A stretch of 64,000 nucleotides of DNA, from contig OY756972.1 of NCBI GenBank assembly GCA_963580455.1, positions 4,727,001 to 4,791,000 of the forward strand, written 5' to 3'. Source of the stretch: Euonymus europaeus (taxonomy: Eukaryota; Streptophyta; Magnoliopsida; Celastrales; Celastraceae). Below, one piece after another: positions 39,501-51,290 of this stretch. The notes under the pieces are model-generated. The model saw only the letters and a list, made by a program, of their open reading frames with translations. It made no database searches and was not told the DNA's origin. Both the position numbers and the translations under genes were made by a program. Numbering within the stretch: position 1 is the stretch's first letter; every line of letters starts with the position of its first letter.

Positions 39501-40210
39501 AAGCAAAGGCTGGAGCAAGTACTATGGAAAGCAGATTACTTGCAGCCCAGAAGGAGACAGAGGCTGCTAAGGCTTCAGAAAAGTTGGCTTTAGCTGCTAT
39601 CAAAGCATTGCAAGAGAGTGAATCTGCACAAAGCACAAATGATGTGGATTCACCTACAGGGGTAACGCTTTCTTTAGATGATTACTATGAGCTCAGCAAA
39701 CGTGCCCTTGAGGCAGAGGAGCAGGCTAACATGAGGGTGGCAGCTGCCATGTTGCAAATTGAGGTGGCTAAGGAGTCCGAGTTGAAAACCTCTGAGAAGT
39801 TGGAAGAAGTTAATCAGGAGATGGCTGCAAGAAAGGAAGCATTAAAAATCGCAATGGACAAAGCAGAGAAGGCCAAGGAAGGAAAGTTGGGTGTCGAGCA
39901 GGAACTAAGGAGGTGGAGGGCTGAGCACGAGCAACGACGAAAGGCTGGTGAAGCTGGTCAGGGAGTTGCAAACCCCATTAAGAGCCCAAGATCAAGTTTC
40001 GAGGAGAAAAAAGAATCAAAGAATTTTGAACAGGCAGCAGATGCTTCTGTTCCTTATGCACCGAGCCCTAATGCATATGTTCAGACAAGTAACAGTGAAA
40101 ATGATTCCTCCCCAGAAGTGAGAGCCTTGAAGAAAAAGAAGAAGTCATTTTTCCCACGAATTTTTATGTTTTTGGGCAGAAGAAGGGCACAGTCAAATAA
40201 GTCAACATAA
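36582..40210 (+). CDS. WEB family coiled-coil protein (WEB1-like), 2 coding exons, 859 aa
   Basis: Exons 36582-37289 and 38339-40210 join in frame. The product is a long coiled-coil protein of the WEAK CHLOROPLAST MOVEMENT UNDER BLUE LIGHT family; WEB1 with PMI2 supports light-driven chloroplast photorelocation through actin filaments. Seen: a Ser/Thr/Asp-rich, poorly structured N-terminal 200 residues; the conserved family start [18 protein letters not shown] (about 205-222) leading into the coiled coil; about 530 residues rich in Glu, Lys, Ala and Leu in heptad-like spacing; and a basic, Ser-rich C-terminus ending in a [21 protein letters not shown] tail. The start is taken at ATG 36582 ([10 protein letters not shown]), the first after a leader-intron acceptor at 36551. 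Length is close to WEB1 (about 800). The blue-light role is inferred from the family. An 86-bp tandem repeat lies in the intron. Confidence 0.88.
37866..38037. repeat. 86-bp tandem duplication in the WEB intron
   Basis: ACTTTAATTTTTCACTT starts at 37866 and again at 37952, and the two 86-bp units are nearly identical, including AGTTCAAGATGGATCAATGA in each. The repeat lies within the intron between the two coding exons, about 300 bases from the acceptor. Confidence 0.92.
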
Positions 40211-40758
40211 CTCTTCATATAAGCCCAATGTATCTTTTGTTATTTTACCTCTTTTTGTTGGGCTTTTTTCTCATCATTCCAGTGGTAGATGAGATCCTAC
40301 AGAATTTTATTCAACTGTAAATGATGGTGATTATTTCATGTATGGTAAGTGGTATGAGGGTGAGTTTGGAGAAGGCATACTATAGTGATCCTGTGATGTA
40401 TATAGGTTTGTATCATATTAATTTAAACTCTTGTAAAATCTCCTTGAGTGCTTGTAAGAAAGAATTGTGGCTTCTTGCTTGCAGGTTCCTGTTTGTGTGA
40501 GATTAATCATTCGTAGTTCTTTCTATGTTCTGAATTCTGATGGAGTGGAGAGTTTGATACTTCATTTAACTTCTTTTTTGAAGTAACTCTTACGAATTGG
40601 ATCCTAACTAGAATTTGTTCTTTATGGTAATTCAATATTTCTTTGTACATCAAATAATTTCAAAAATCACGAGAAAATACAGTACAATTGCAAATGATCA
40701 TCGGAATGTCAGTTGTGCTGTCGATTTCTTAGCCTCATTCGTCCATCGCCTCATTCAA

Positions 40759-41916
40759 CTACCACTGGAGGGGAATTTCTGGCTCTTCAAGAAAACTCAG
40801 TAAACTCTCCATCAGACCAGTGTCATCTGGAATAGAAAAGAATTGATCTGCAAAAAGGTTTTCTACCGTGGAATCGTAAGTACATAATTCATTCGGGTGT
40901 GTCTCTGTGTATGGAGCATCAAGAGAGGAGACGCATGCTCGCTTTCTTGAATTCTGTTGTTCATCATCATCTTCACTCTCCATTAATTTTCTCTTGTCAG
41001 ATTTCTTCAAGGTCTCCAAAGGATTTGAGACATTGCACTGATCTTTCCCAAAGTGTTTGGCAAATGTCACAGAGGATTTAGGATCATCAGATATTGATAT
41101 CATGGTATCACAACCGATCACACACAATACAACATCACCAGGAGATTGTCTATCACTCAGAGACAACTCGTGCATCGTCCACTTTCCGTGCTCGGTTCTG
41201 GATCTACTACGGCCATCAGCGCCGCCCCCTTTAACCTCGAACATATGATACTTATCAAACCCAATCACTTTCCCATCAAAATCTTTAACGAGTGTAGATT
41301 TTGTTCTGCAATCCCAAGTCCCAGACCCTGCTCTCCGATTAATCCTTTTAGAATTATCGCTCACTTTCTTCAGACGTGTAAAAACATAGAAATACTGTCC
41401 AGTACCAGTAGTGTTATCATTTTTGACATCAAACAACTTCCACGGCTCGTTGAATCCGGCCTTGTCACCGTAGAAATCATCCCTATCAAGGAAGATTCCG
41501 GCGATACAAGACGGGAGGAGTGACAAAATTCAAAGTAACAAGATTGATTCGGAAAGATGAAGTGAAGATCAGATTAAGTGAAGAAAATACAGAACTGTTC
41601 TTATCATAGAAAATCTCACTCTACAACTTGCCTTTGATTATATATATATATATACAGTGTGGAAAGAATAAAATAATAAACATGTGCTATTCTAGAAAAC
41701 TCTCAATTGATGATACTAGAAGACTCGATGACGCTAGAAGACTCCAGATGTTGCTCATTTAGTCAATAAGCACAAACGTCACTTTTCTTATCTGATAACA
41801 AGGAGGGTAAAGCCATCAACTTTCCTCTGAAGGTAGAGGACGAGCTCCTGTCGAGTGGGGTTGAAGCGAAAACCAGTTGGCAACAGTGGCATCATCATGC
41901 GCGGCTCTGTCTCCAT
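40759..41916 (-). pseudogene. NAC-domain transcription factor gene, split by a solo LTR
   Basis: Two pieces of one minus-strand reading frame are separated by an insertion. The 5' piece (41916-41801) gives the start of a NAC domain: LPTGFRFNPTRQELVLYLQRK. The 3' piece (41520-40759) continues with IFLDRDDFYGD, EPWKLFD, the YFYVFTRLKK and GSGTWDCRTKS subdomains, KVIGFDKYHMFEV and WTMHELSL, then an acidic C-terminal region ending LLSFLEEPEIPLQW. NAC proteins are plant-specific DNA-binding regulators. The block between (41521-41800) has TG...CA ends and a 5-bp TSD, and adds a stop 13 bases into the insert. No GT-AG intron joins the two pieces in frame. The flanking codons run in frame if the insert and one TSD copy are ignored, so the gene was probably intact before the insertion. 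Calling it dead is inference; unusual splicing is possible. Confidence 0.75.
41521..41800 (-). mobile_element. Solo LTR (Copia-like), 280 bp, in the NAC gene
   Basis: On the minus strand the block begins TGTTATCAG and ends TTTTGTCA. A 5-bp direct repeat, AGGAG on the + strand, flanks it (41516-41520 and 41801-41805). The interior holds a TA-rich core (about 41639-41655) that could serve as the LTR TATA element, and repeated TCTAGAAGACTC-like words near 41700-41745 of a kind common in Copia LTRs. No internal domain, primer-binding site or polypurine tract adjoins it. Copia assignment and orientation are inference; boundaries and TSD are seen. Confidence 0.78.
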
Positions 41917-42031
41917 GGGTTTCCTAATTCGAAAGATCGAACTTTCTGAAAAAGAGACGTTTGGGCTTTTAGATCTTGAAATCAACAAACAAAAGAGACA
42001 AACGACGGAACGTAGGGAAAATCTGAAGAAG

Positions 42032-42041
42032 ATTATATATA
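42032..42041 (-). promoter_or_regulatory. TATA box of the NAC gene
   Basis: TATATATAAT on the minus strand lies about 116 bases upstream of the NAC start codon at 41916, leaving room for a leader of about 90 bases. It suggests that the promoter survives although the coding region is interrupted. Confidence 0.5.
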
Positions 42042-42159
42042 GGGTTTTATGATGATCAGGGCCTCGACAAGCTCCCCGCCAAGCTAACCTCTTTAACGGT
42101 CTTTTTTTTTTCCCTCTTTCAAATTTCGCACTCTCCGGAAAGTATGACAATCGCTGTCA

Positions 42160-44660
42160 ATCAAATAAAAAAAAAATGAAAAAACTTCCTTCACGTATGT
42201 TTTTGCTGATATGGGTCTAAACTCTAAACCCAAAAATTGGCCCACTCGCAATGTGGGCTTTAGTAGATTTATTAGGCCCATGGGCCATGCTTATATGCTT
42301 ATTTTATAATTATATGCTTATTTTATAATTGTTGGTATATATTTTCTGATTTTCTCATGCTATCAAATCGTTAAAATATAATAAAATACATTATTTTCAA
42401 TTTTACGGGATTACAATTCAATACCGCCTCTACATCAGCTATTGGGCTCCTCTAAGCTATCTTCAATAATTTAAAGGGAAAATGATTGTAGTTGTGTAAA
42501 TACTCGTACACTATCGAAAATGTCAAATACATTCTCAATTTTAATAGTTATTATGTGACTCATTCTACAAAGGGAGAGGGTTTCTTTAACTCAAAAAAAT
42601 GCATGAACTTAGATGACCCGAAGGTAAAAATAGAAGGAAAATTTCTAATACTTGTATATCCATTAAAATAGGATAAATGATGAGTTTAGAGGATTAGAGA
42701 AGCGGATTCTCAAGGCAAATATTAGTTCATTTCTTTGCACATTATGGACGAATAAGGTGAAGGGTCTGCTTATTTGATTACTACTAGGTGTTTGCCCGCG
42801 CTTCGCAAATAGTTGACTGATTTTTTTTAATTTTAATTAAATAATTTTAACAGAAGAAGATTGATATAAAAATAATAGGCACCCAATAAAGAGGATAATG
42901 GATGATGGAAGAGGCCATGTGCAAGTTTTATGAGGAATAACAACCCAGTAAATTACAGCTCAAATCAACTGCAATTTAACACAAAGGAATTTAGAATTAT
43001 AAAAACTTGTTTTGCATCCCCAAAAAATTTGCAGCTGATTAGCAAATTGGCTGCTAATTTATCAAAGTAAATTGCATTCTAAAAATATCAGATCCTACAT
43101 CCACAAAGTTAAAAAAAAATGACGTTTAATTACATGGAATGCAGCAAATACCAATGGCACTCATCTAACTCAACTCTTGGAAACCATCTATAAGATCTCT
43201 CTTGTTATATCCTTGTTTGTCATTACATTATAATGTACATCTGGCCTGCCACTTACCTGCATGACTATCACTCAATCAGAGATAAATCATATATCAGTTT
43301 AGATCCTCAAAAGTCAATCACTCTGAAGTACATAATACAAATTTCAAAATAAAATTAATAATTTAAAATGTCTCACATCTTACAAAGCTTCACGATGATA
43401 CCTCTACATATTTTTCCTCCATCAAGGCAACAGATTGCAGTAAAAGACAAAAATAACCAAGAACTCTAAATCCTATACTCCTAAATCTCAAAACCCAACA
43501 CCCTAAATCTCATAATCTTAAATATTAAATCTTAATCACCCAAATCTCAAAATCTTAAACTCTAATACTCAAAAGCCTAAACTTTCAACCCTATAGCAAG
43601 AAATCTTCTGAATTTCCACGAAATCATCTGAATGTTAATAATTTCAGTTTCAATTTTGAACAAAAAATCTTACGAAAAATTAACAGGAATTTACAAAAAT
43701 AAGAATAAAATCATAAAATTTTACTAACCAATATTCCTAAATACTAAAATATAATCTTGTAAATCCCAAAATCCTAAACCCCGAACTCTAATCTCCTAAA
43801 CCCCAAAACCGTAAACTCCTAAACTTGAAACCCTATTACTAGAAATCCTCTGAATTTCCTATAAAAAAGTTAGAGAATTTGTTAAAATCAAACAAAAAAC
43901 AATCAAAAATTTAGATGATCAGAGGATTTGTAAAACTTACTCAGAATTAAGAGAATTTCGTAAAACTCACCAAAAAAAATTTAGAAGATTTTTTTGAAAT
44001 TAAGCAAAAAAATTAAGAGAATTTTATACCCGAAATTCAGAGAATTTTCGTAGAACTCACTAATACCGTTGAAAATTGGTTGGGAATTATAGCTCTTGCT
44101 TTTGTGAGCTAAACGATGTCTTCAGTTTCCAAAACGGAGTTCAGAGTTGGCCGGATCGAATGAGAGAAGTTTCAGTGGCCACGAGTTTTTCTTCGTGATT
44201 CTAGTGGCTACGATGGTCGAAAATTTTCGTGATTTGTTGAGTTTTTCTCTTGAAAGTCCAAACTTTGTTTTGATAGTTATGACAACAAAAATGGTGATTG
44301 AAAGACAAGGATCCATTGTTGGCAAAATTATGTGTGTGAAAAATGATGAAAGAAAGAAAGGATAAACATGTTATTAAATAAATTAAAATATTAAATTTGT
44401 CTTTATTGAATCAAGATTTAAATATTTAAGGGAGTATTCAACTATAAATACTTTTAAAAGATTAAATGGAAAAAATATTTTTATGTTAATGCTATTTTAT
44501 GATAAATATTCTTATTTCCTCTTATACGTGTTAGGTCAATCAAACATGAAGTAAACCACATGTAGAAAGCATGACATAATTTTTTATATGAGATAAAAAT
44601 GAGATCTAAAGGTTGTATTACACATGCCTACACGTATAGGTTACGCAGATGCTTTCGATC
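42160..44660. repeat. Intergenic region with degenerate telomere-like repeats
   Basis: At 43465-43600 and 43735-43850 variants of CCTAAAC, CCTAAAT and CTTAAAC follow one another at 7-12 base intervals, resembling a decayed plant telomere repeat (CCCTAAA). The two halves end similarly (AGAAATCTTCTGAATTTCC near 43600; AGAAATCCTCTGAATTTCC near 43840), so they share an ancestor. Near 42782 the words CTAGGTGTTTGCCCGCGCTTCGC-type (split here by the length limit) mark an unplaced repeat. No gene was recognised, and the 70-codon frames at 44122-44365 are unsupported. Confidence 0.5.
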
Positions 44661-44673
44661 ACTTGAAGACAGA

Positions 44674-44770
44674 CCGACCTTAGCTCAGTTGGCAGAGCGG
44701 AGGACTGTAGTTGTGTACTGTCATGTGTACTGTCATCCTTAGGTCGCTGGTTCGAATCCGGCAGGTCGGA
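44674..44770 (+). tRNA. tRNA-Tyr (GUA) with a 24-nt intron
   Basis: The acceptor strand CCGACCT pairs with AGGTCGG and is followed by the discriminator A. The D arm is AGCTCAGTTGGCAGAGC, the anticodon stem GAGGA/TCCTT encloses loop CTGTAG|A with anticodon GTA, and the T arm contains GGTTCGAATCC. The intron (44711-44734) sits after position 37, the universal place for eukaryotic tRNA introns. It consists of a doubled 12-mer, GTGTACTGTCAT, at 44713-44724 and 44725-44736. A T-run (44771-44775, TTTTTC, then TTTT) follows as a pol III terminator. CCA is not encoded, as expected. Boundaries and identity are secure. Confidence 0.96.
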
Positions 44771-44780
44771 TTTTTCTTTT
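44771..44780 (+). terminator. RNA polymerase III terminator of tRNA-Tyr
   Basis: TTTTT at 44771-44775 followed by C and four more T begins directly after the discriminator base, as usual for nuclear tRNA genes. Confidence 0.85.
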
Positions 44781-44899
44781 ATAAAAATGATATTTGTTGG
44801 TTTTTATCTCTATACTCCCGCAAAATAAAAAGTTCGGATCATTTTGTTAGATTTTAAATTATCATAAACGGTAATATTTGTTAGATTACAAAACGGTCA

Positions 44900-45960
44900 T
44901 ATTTTTTGTTCTTAATTTTGCACCCTTAGATTTAATTTTAATCTAGCGGTATGGAGAAAGTTGCCGTTTGTATTAAAATTAAAAGCGACTCTCAAATCCC
45001 TAATTCTCTGGGATTTAGACGCTCCTTCTTATTCCCTTCGATTCGCAACGGTCATCTCCAATTCTCCATTATATCAGTCCAGGAATCCATTATATCCGAC
45101 CACTGGTGTTTTCGGAGGGACAAAAGTTATGCTCTTCTTTTAAACTTGGTTTTACGTAGGATTTCTTCTTCTTCTTCTTCTGTTTTATATGTAATTGGGG
45201 AAAACAGGGAGGTCGCGATTTCTTTTGGCTTTTGATAAACTATATCGGGTTTTACTGTGTTTTTTTTAGTTACTTTTCTCCTCTCCCACTCTTAACTTCT
45301 GTGCATGGGTTTCGTGAGCTCCTTTTGTAATTCTTTGGGTTTTTTACTTTCTTCTGTATTTTATTTTCAGTATGATTTCTTGTAATTCAACTTTATTTGA
45401 TCGTTTCCATGCCAAGGAGGATACATTTATACGATGTTTCTGTAATTCAATTACTGAGAAAAGAGTGCAAAGAGAAGTGAAATTAGTGTTCTAGAGGACT
45501 CATTATTTTTGTAGCAAGGTAGATGACCTACGATTTAGGGTTCCAGAGGATTAGATTATTTTTATGTGTTGTCTGGATATGGTTATTGGTAGAAATCTAG
45601 TGTTTATTTGATGTCTGGGTTTTTTCTTTTTGTGCTATATTTCATTTTTTTTGTGTTAATGGTGTTAAGGTCTGAAAATTTTTGGAAAATTGAAAGGAAA
45701 AAAAGTTTGTCATCATAAATGATCCTGTTATGCATGACCTACCCTGAATTTTTTATTTCAGATTTTTTCTTAATTTTTCATCTCATGTGACTTGACTTTG
45801 GAAACTTTAGCATTATGCTAGTTTATCTTTTGGATTTATCAAACTTGTAACAGGATCATCTATCTTTTGTTTTCATATCAGGTTTGATTCAACACAGCCC
45901 TCGATAGTTTGCTTAAAGATTTCTTTGAATTTAGGGAACTTAAAATAGGTTTGGAAGCTT
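44900..45960 (+). other. Possible 5' end of a T-rich non-coding transcript
   Basis: A leader-like stretch begins near 44940 with CCTAATTCTCTGGG- and CTCC-type words, followed by a donor-like ACGTAGGA near 45155 and then strongly T-rich (+ strand) sequence resembling intron. The 94-codon frame at 44951-45235 matches no family I recognise. Transcription is a guess from base composition alone. Confidence 0.25.
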
Positions 45961-46219
45961 ACAATCTATTTCTTTGTTCCTTGAAATATTGTTGACTTGT
46001 TAAGAGATTAGTACTTGTCTCTGTTGTATGCTTGTATTACATTTATTTTCTATGTTTGCTGGCATCGATCCTCGTTAATAAATTTCCTTTTCTCTTTCAA
46101 TAAATTACCACTTCACTTGGTTTCATCAGACATCGGTTGGCTTTGGTGATCAAACTACAGTCTCTTTGGCGGCCCTGTATTTCATTTTCTCCTTGTCCAG
46201 ACTACAAGTATATTTTGTG

Positions 46220-47400
46220 CATGGCATTTGTGTTGCAGAAGCTTCACCTGATTCTGGTTTTTTGTCTAGCTATAGATTTATGTCTACCGTAGCTTAACCC
46301 ATGAACTGTTGGCTCCTTTGCACTTGGATTTGTCTGGAACTTCGTGGTATTTCCTTTTTGCTTCATGGTACAAAATTTCAACAACTCATGGCAAAAAGTT
46401 ATTGTTAGTACATGATTCTTTTGTTTAATCATGCCAGTTTAACTTTCTGTCTTTTGTTTATTAGGTGGGTTGAAAGCATAGATTTACTTTGTTCCTTGAA
46501 ATATTTTTGACTTCTTTATTGAACAACTTAGGCATTTAATTTATGTTTCCGTGGGCTGTATTGTATGAATTTTCTGTATTTCCTGGCATCAACCCTCATT
46601 ATTATTTCCTTTTCTATGTCGAATGAATTATGTGTCTGACATTGTAAAGTGTAAACTACAAAATCTAGATATAGCTATTACAGTGAAGTTTTTATTCTTC
46701 CTCTTTAGTTTACCATAACTAGCCTTCACCCATGCAAATATGAAACTGCACAAAGGCCCAAAAACATATGATAATCTTAAATCATTAAACAGAAATTCAA
46801 ACAGAACCTTAAACACATTATTCTGAAGTTACTGTTTAATGCATCAGGAATTTTCCAAATCAACCAAAAATAATATAATCCCTGAATTAGATTCTTATTC
46901 TTATCCTTTCCTAGTGAAGTGGTTTTAAGGTGTTTCTTTTAAGAATCCCATCGGTGTTTAAATTATTAAATATGCTCAGACTACATTCATTATGACAATT
47001 CTTTTCTCATTTGTATGAATATCCTATCTTCTAGTGATCATATTGTTTTTCATCCATTTTCTAAGCAGCCTTGCAGTCCCAATAGCTGACATTTATATTT
47101 ATTTTCTAGTTTAAAGTTCTACTGATTTCTGAGGATGGCTCATGTACTCAAATTCTGCATTCTGAAAACCAACTCAAATTGCAGAAGTACTTGCTAATGA
47201 TGATTAGTGTTTTACAACACTACTTTATGATGTTTTAAAAATGTATATAGAACGGCTTCAAAAGTTTTAGGTACCAAAGAGTTCTTCCCTTTGTTTTAGA
47301 ATTATGCATGCCTTTTTCCTTCTATTCGAAGTTGTTTAAACATTGTTTGCATCTCGAATCCATGATTCGAGAATCGAGAGGCATTGTTTGCCTAACAAGA
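46220..47400 (+). repeat. Non-coding repeat block A, copy 1
   Basis: Ordered modules of this block recur at 51,610-54,080. Shared anchors include GGCTTCACCTGATTCT-like words (46240; 51923), CTTTTCTATGTC-AATGAA (about 46610; 52370), GTGTCTGACATTGTAAA, AGGTGTTTCTTT-AAGAATCC (46930; 53049), GTTTAAATTATTAAATATGC and GGATGGCTCATGTA. A related sub-module TTCCTTGAAATATTGTTGAC also occurs earlier, at about 45978. No shared reading frame is seen. Confidence 0.8.
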
Positions 47401-49279
47401 CATGCATCTATTTTCTGCAATGTCTTTTCCCGATGCTTCCAGTTTCTATAGACAAAATATTGTACTTGCGTTGCTGCATTCTATTTTTCTAAGATTAGTT
47501 GTTTCGTATGCCATTTTCATTCCCACAAGCTTCTCATTTGTTGCGTGAATTTTTTCATGTTATTTTAATGCTTAATATGATTTAGGCAGTGGGACCTTTT
47601 GGTGTTATAGTAACAATCTTCTTGAGGCTATATGTATTCCTCCTTGTAACCTTGGTACCTTAAAAAAATGATCTAGGTAATGGAATTAATTGAACTCTGA
47701 CTTAAATTTCAAAACTTCAAAAGATTTAGACAATTTCTTTGCCCCTAGATGTAATAGAAATAATTAGGTTATACTTGTACTCATTCAGGTTAAATTACAG
47801 GTTAATCTCGTTGTTGCCATGTCGTACATTAACCGTGTGTTTGGAGTTTTAGGTTGAGGATTTCATTTCCAATGAGAAAAAGGGTCCATGTTTTGGAAAT
47901 TCTTGACTCATAAAATTTTCAGAAAAAAGGAATGGATTGTATTCATTTTAAATCTCAATTCCATTCATTAGCTTTCTCATGTATAAATCCTTGTATTGAT
48001 TCCTTTAGCTGCTTATTTGGACTCTTATTCCCTTTCAAGTACACACGTAGAATTCAATTCTTGCATTCAATTTGAAGATTCAATATTATTTTCATTGTTA
48101 TTATTCAGACAATTATTACTAAATCTTTGCTTCATCATTCAAATCTTTTGTTATATCTCACTTTTCTCTTGCTGTATATCTTACTTTTCCCATACCGACT
48201 TGCATTTATTTTGTTATAACTTATAAGTGATAAGCCGATCCCCAATATTTATTATATATACTTGATACTGCATAAATTTATTTATGTAGTGCATAATATG
48301 TAAATAAAATAGCCATCAATGTTCCTATGACTAATGGACAAAATTATGTAACTACCAAGGGAAATGCAGAATATTAGTTATCTTTTAATGATCTTATTAT
48401 GGTTGCTGATGTCATGATTTCTTTGATTCAAAGGTCATCCAGTCCAGCAAGCAAAAGTTATTAATTTACAGGTTTTGCCAACCATCCAAGACGCATGAAT
48501 AATGCACCGGGCTGGTCCGAATTGTTTGTGCATTAGATAATTGTTATTTGATATCTTATATTAGTCAAAGTTGATACTGCTCATGTGCTGCAAGAGTCTA
48601 ACAATATGTTCTTTAAATATGTCTCATCTTCTTGCTATCGTGTATTTCTTTAATGTTTAATTATTTTAAAGGGTGACAGAATATCCATACCTCTGGCAAT
48701 CACAATTTGTGGCTAAACAGTTAATTCTAACAGACCTTTCCACTGATTTGCAGGGATGTCTCTAAACTTGGACTCTGTATTCGCGAAACAACAGTAAATA
48801 CAGGTAACTTCTTGGTTGAAACAACAATTAGTTTAATGCTACTTGTATGTGGATTAAGAACTTCATCAAAATCTTTAGGGGTTCATACAGAATCTAAACA
48901 TTGTTTGCAATTCTGAATCCAATTTTAGGGAGGCAAGAAGCCAAATAAGACAGATAAGACAGGCATCAGTTTCAATTATTATTTTTTACATGTCCATTTT
49001 AACTATTTATTTAATACTTTCGATTTCTGTGTTGATCTTCTTATTAGCTTCGAGCAAAAAAATAAATGCTAAGAAGATTACAAATATAAACAATTACCAA
49101 GAGTATCCCTCAAGAGGAGTTGAATGATATCATTTTCTTCTTCTTCTTGTCCCTACAAACGAATCTGCATGGGTCAAACATTCTCTTCCACAGAAATTTT
49201 CAACACTAGGCAATGCAATGAAGTTTAGTGCCACCCGATGAGCTTAGGTTTGAATGGAAGTTTAGTGCAATGAACTTTC

Positions 49280-51290
49280 AATGGAGAGGGGATGGTCTGT
49301 TCAATTTTGTCAGATTGTCTATTGTTGGAACTCCCTGAAGAAGAAAGACTATCCTCAAATGAACCAGAGGTTTAAAAGTATGCCCTGCCCTTCTACAATT
49401 AATTTTAGTTCTTCTTCAAATGCAATCTTTCCTTTGTCATATTTGAAGCACAGTTTTTCAACATTTATTTGTTTGAGCTACTCAAGTCTATTTGTTTGTC
49501 GTTTAAGATTGCAAAGAAGGTACATATTGTCTATTTTTTCTTCCATCTTTGCTTAGTCTGCATTTTGCAACTACATCTTTCACTGTGGGTATAGTAGATT
49601 TATCTACAAATAACTGTTGTATGTTCTCATACATCTTTCCTTTGTCAAATTTGAAGCATTGTGTTTCAACATTTAATTTTTTGAGCTACTCAAGTCTATT
49701 TGTTTGTCGTTTAAGATTGCAAAGAAGTTACATATTATATTGTCTATTTTTTCTTCCATCTTTGCTTAGTCTGTATTTTGCAACTACATCTTTTACTGGG
49801 TATAGTAGATTACTAGATTTATCTATGTATAACTATTGTAAGTTCTCATACATCTTTCCTTTGTCAAATTTGAAGCACAGTGTTTCAGCATTTATTTTTT
49901 TGAGCTACTCAAGTCTATTTGTTTGTCGTTTAAGATTGCAAAGAAGGTACATATTGTCTATTTTTTCTTCCATCTTTGCTTTGTCTGCATTTTGCAACTA
50001 CATCTTTCACTGGGTATAGTTATGTTCTCTCATACACGTATTTTGGAAGAAAAGTTGTGTCATAGCTTTAGGTATGTTTCTAATGTTGGTGAGTAATGCT
50101 ATATTCTAAATTTAGTAATTAATGCACAATTGTTGCTGGGGTAGCCTTTGAGAGTTATCAAGATCTTTTGACAGTACTAGTGCCAATGTGCGTCAAATTG
50201 AGTCGAACTAGACTCTTCGTGACGGAAAGTGCCGTATTTAACAACCTTTTTTAGGATCATGCTAGTTGTTTTTATACTAGTTGATCATGTATTGAAATCT
50301 CTATGGGTTTAAGGTGATTGCCAGTGGAGTTCATCATTAGTAGTAGGAAATTATATATTGATGTTTGGACGAGTTCCTTTACTTTATGGGTCTTATCATT
50401 GGGGTTCTTTGATTGGTCATGGGAATATGGGATGGTGAAATAGTTATTGTCTTATTTTGAATTATGAGTGGGTTTCAATGATATGATGACATGTTTGGCG
50501 CTGCTAGTAGTCTGACATTATAATATCAGTGATTGCCATGATATTTGGAATTGTTGATAGTGTGGACATTTTGTTGGTGAATTCTGGAATAATTTTTCGT
50601 ATGTTGTGTATGTGAGCTGCATTAGGTTTGTCTCAAACTGTTTGGAGTTTTTTTGTCTGCTCGAGCAGGGGTTTTGGTTATCAGTGTTGAAGGTCAAAGG
50701 GTGGGATCTTGGATTTTGTTGGGTCGGGGTTCTCTGATTGGTCATGGCATGATTGTAATTAATTATCGTCTTATTTTGAAGGTCTTTTTGATGGGTTTCA
50801 GTGATATTGCATGTCAGGCACTGTAGGTATTATCTTATTTTGATGGTCTTTTTGATGTGTGGGTTTCTGTTATATGATGGCATGTCTAGCGCTGCTAGTA
50901 GTCTGGACATTTTATTACCTAGTGATTGCTGTGATTTTTGGAATTGTTGATAGCGTGGACTTTTTTTTCAGTAGTGCTATGAGACAATTTGGGTTTTTTT
51001 GGGGATTTCGGGGTAATTTCTCTATTTTCGTACGTTGAGTATCTCAGCACATTTAGTCAGGGTCCGTGGTATGTTCAGGTATGGTCTTGTACAAATTGAC
51101 TGGTCTCAATAAGTGGAATCTTCATAAAATTCAAAAACTCAACCGGGTACGTCAGCTCTCAACCTTTTCAGAATTTGACATTTTTTACTTTAATCATTTG
51201 TATCTAACCTCCACTGGGATTTGGAGTATCTTCCGTCTAGGAAGATAAGGCAATGAACACTCCATCAGGCAGCCTTGCGGAACTATTTTA
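49280..51290 (+). repeat. Non-coding repeat block B, copy 1
   Basis: This follows block A, and its parts recur in order at 54,150-55,740 and, in part, at 57,000-57,910. Anchors: TTGTTGGAACTCCCTGAAG (49324; about 54203), CCTTTGTCAAATTTGAAGCA-like words, GAGAGTTATCAAGATCTTTT (50150; 54470; variant 57353), CCTTTT-AGGATCATGCT (50243; 54625; 57520), and GGAAGATAAGGCAATGA-like words (51239; 55009; 57851). It contains a local three-copy array (49427-50036). Confidence 0.8.
49427..50036 (+). repeat. Three-copy tandem array, 208-219 bp period
   Basis: CTCAAGTCTATTTGTTTGTC occurs at 49481, 49689 and 49908, within units starting CTTTCCTTTGTC at 49427, 49635 and 49854. The 156-codon frame at 49549-50019 is a by-product of this array, repeating LFVCRLRLQR, and is not called as a gene. 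Confidence 0.92.

Noticed and set aside
38515..39636. Several antisense open frames of 60-109 codons
   Set aside because: Shadows of the WEB coiled-coil exon; Ser/Ala/Leu-rich as expected from reading Glu/Lys-rich coding DNA backwards.
41788..41916. Stand-alone small protein from the NAC first piece
   Set aside because: It is the 5' part of the NAC frame that meets a stop inside the inserted LTR; not an independent gene.
43465..43850. A true telomere or chromosome end
   Set aside because: The heptamer is heavily degenerate and genes and a tRNA follow on both sides, so it is interstitial at most.
44122..44365. Overlapping 67- and 72-codon frames upstream of tRNA-Tyr
   Set aside because: Neither resembles a known protein, both are short, and no splice or promoter support was seen.
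49549..50019. 156-codon + strand open frame
   Set aside because: It is created by the three-copy tandem array; the encoded segments simply repeat and resemble no protein family.
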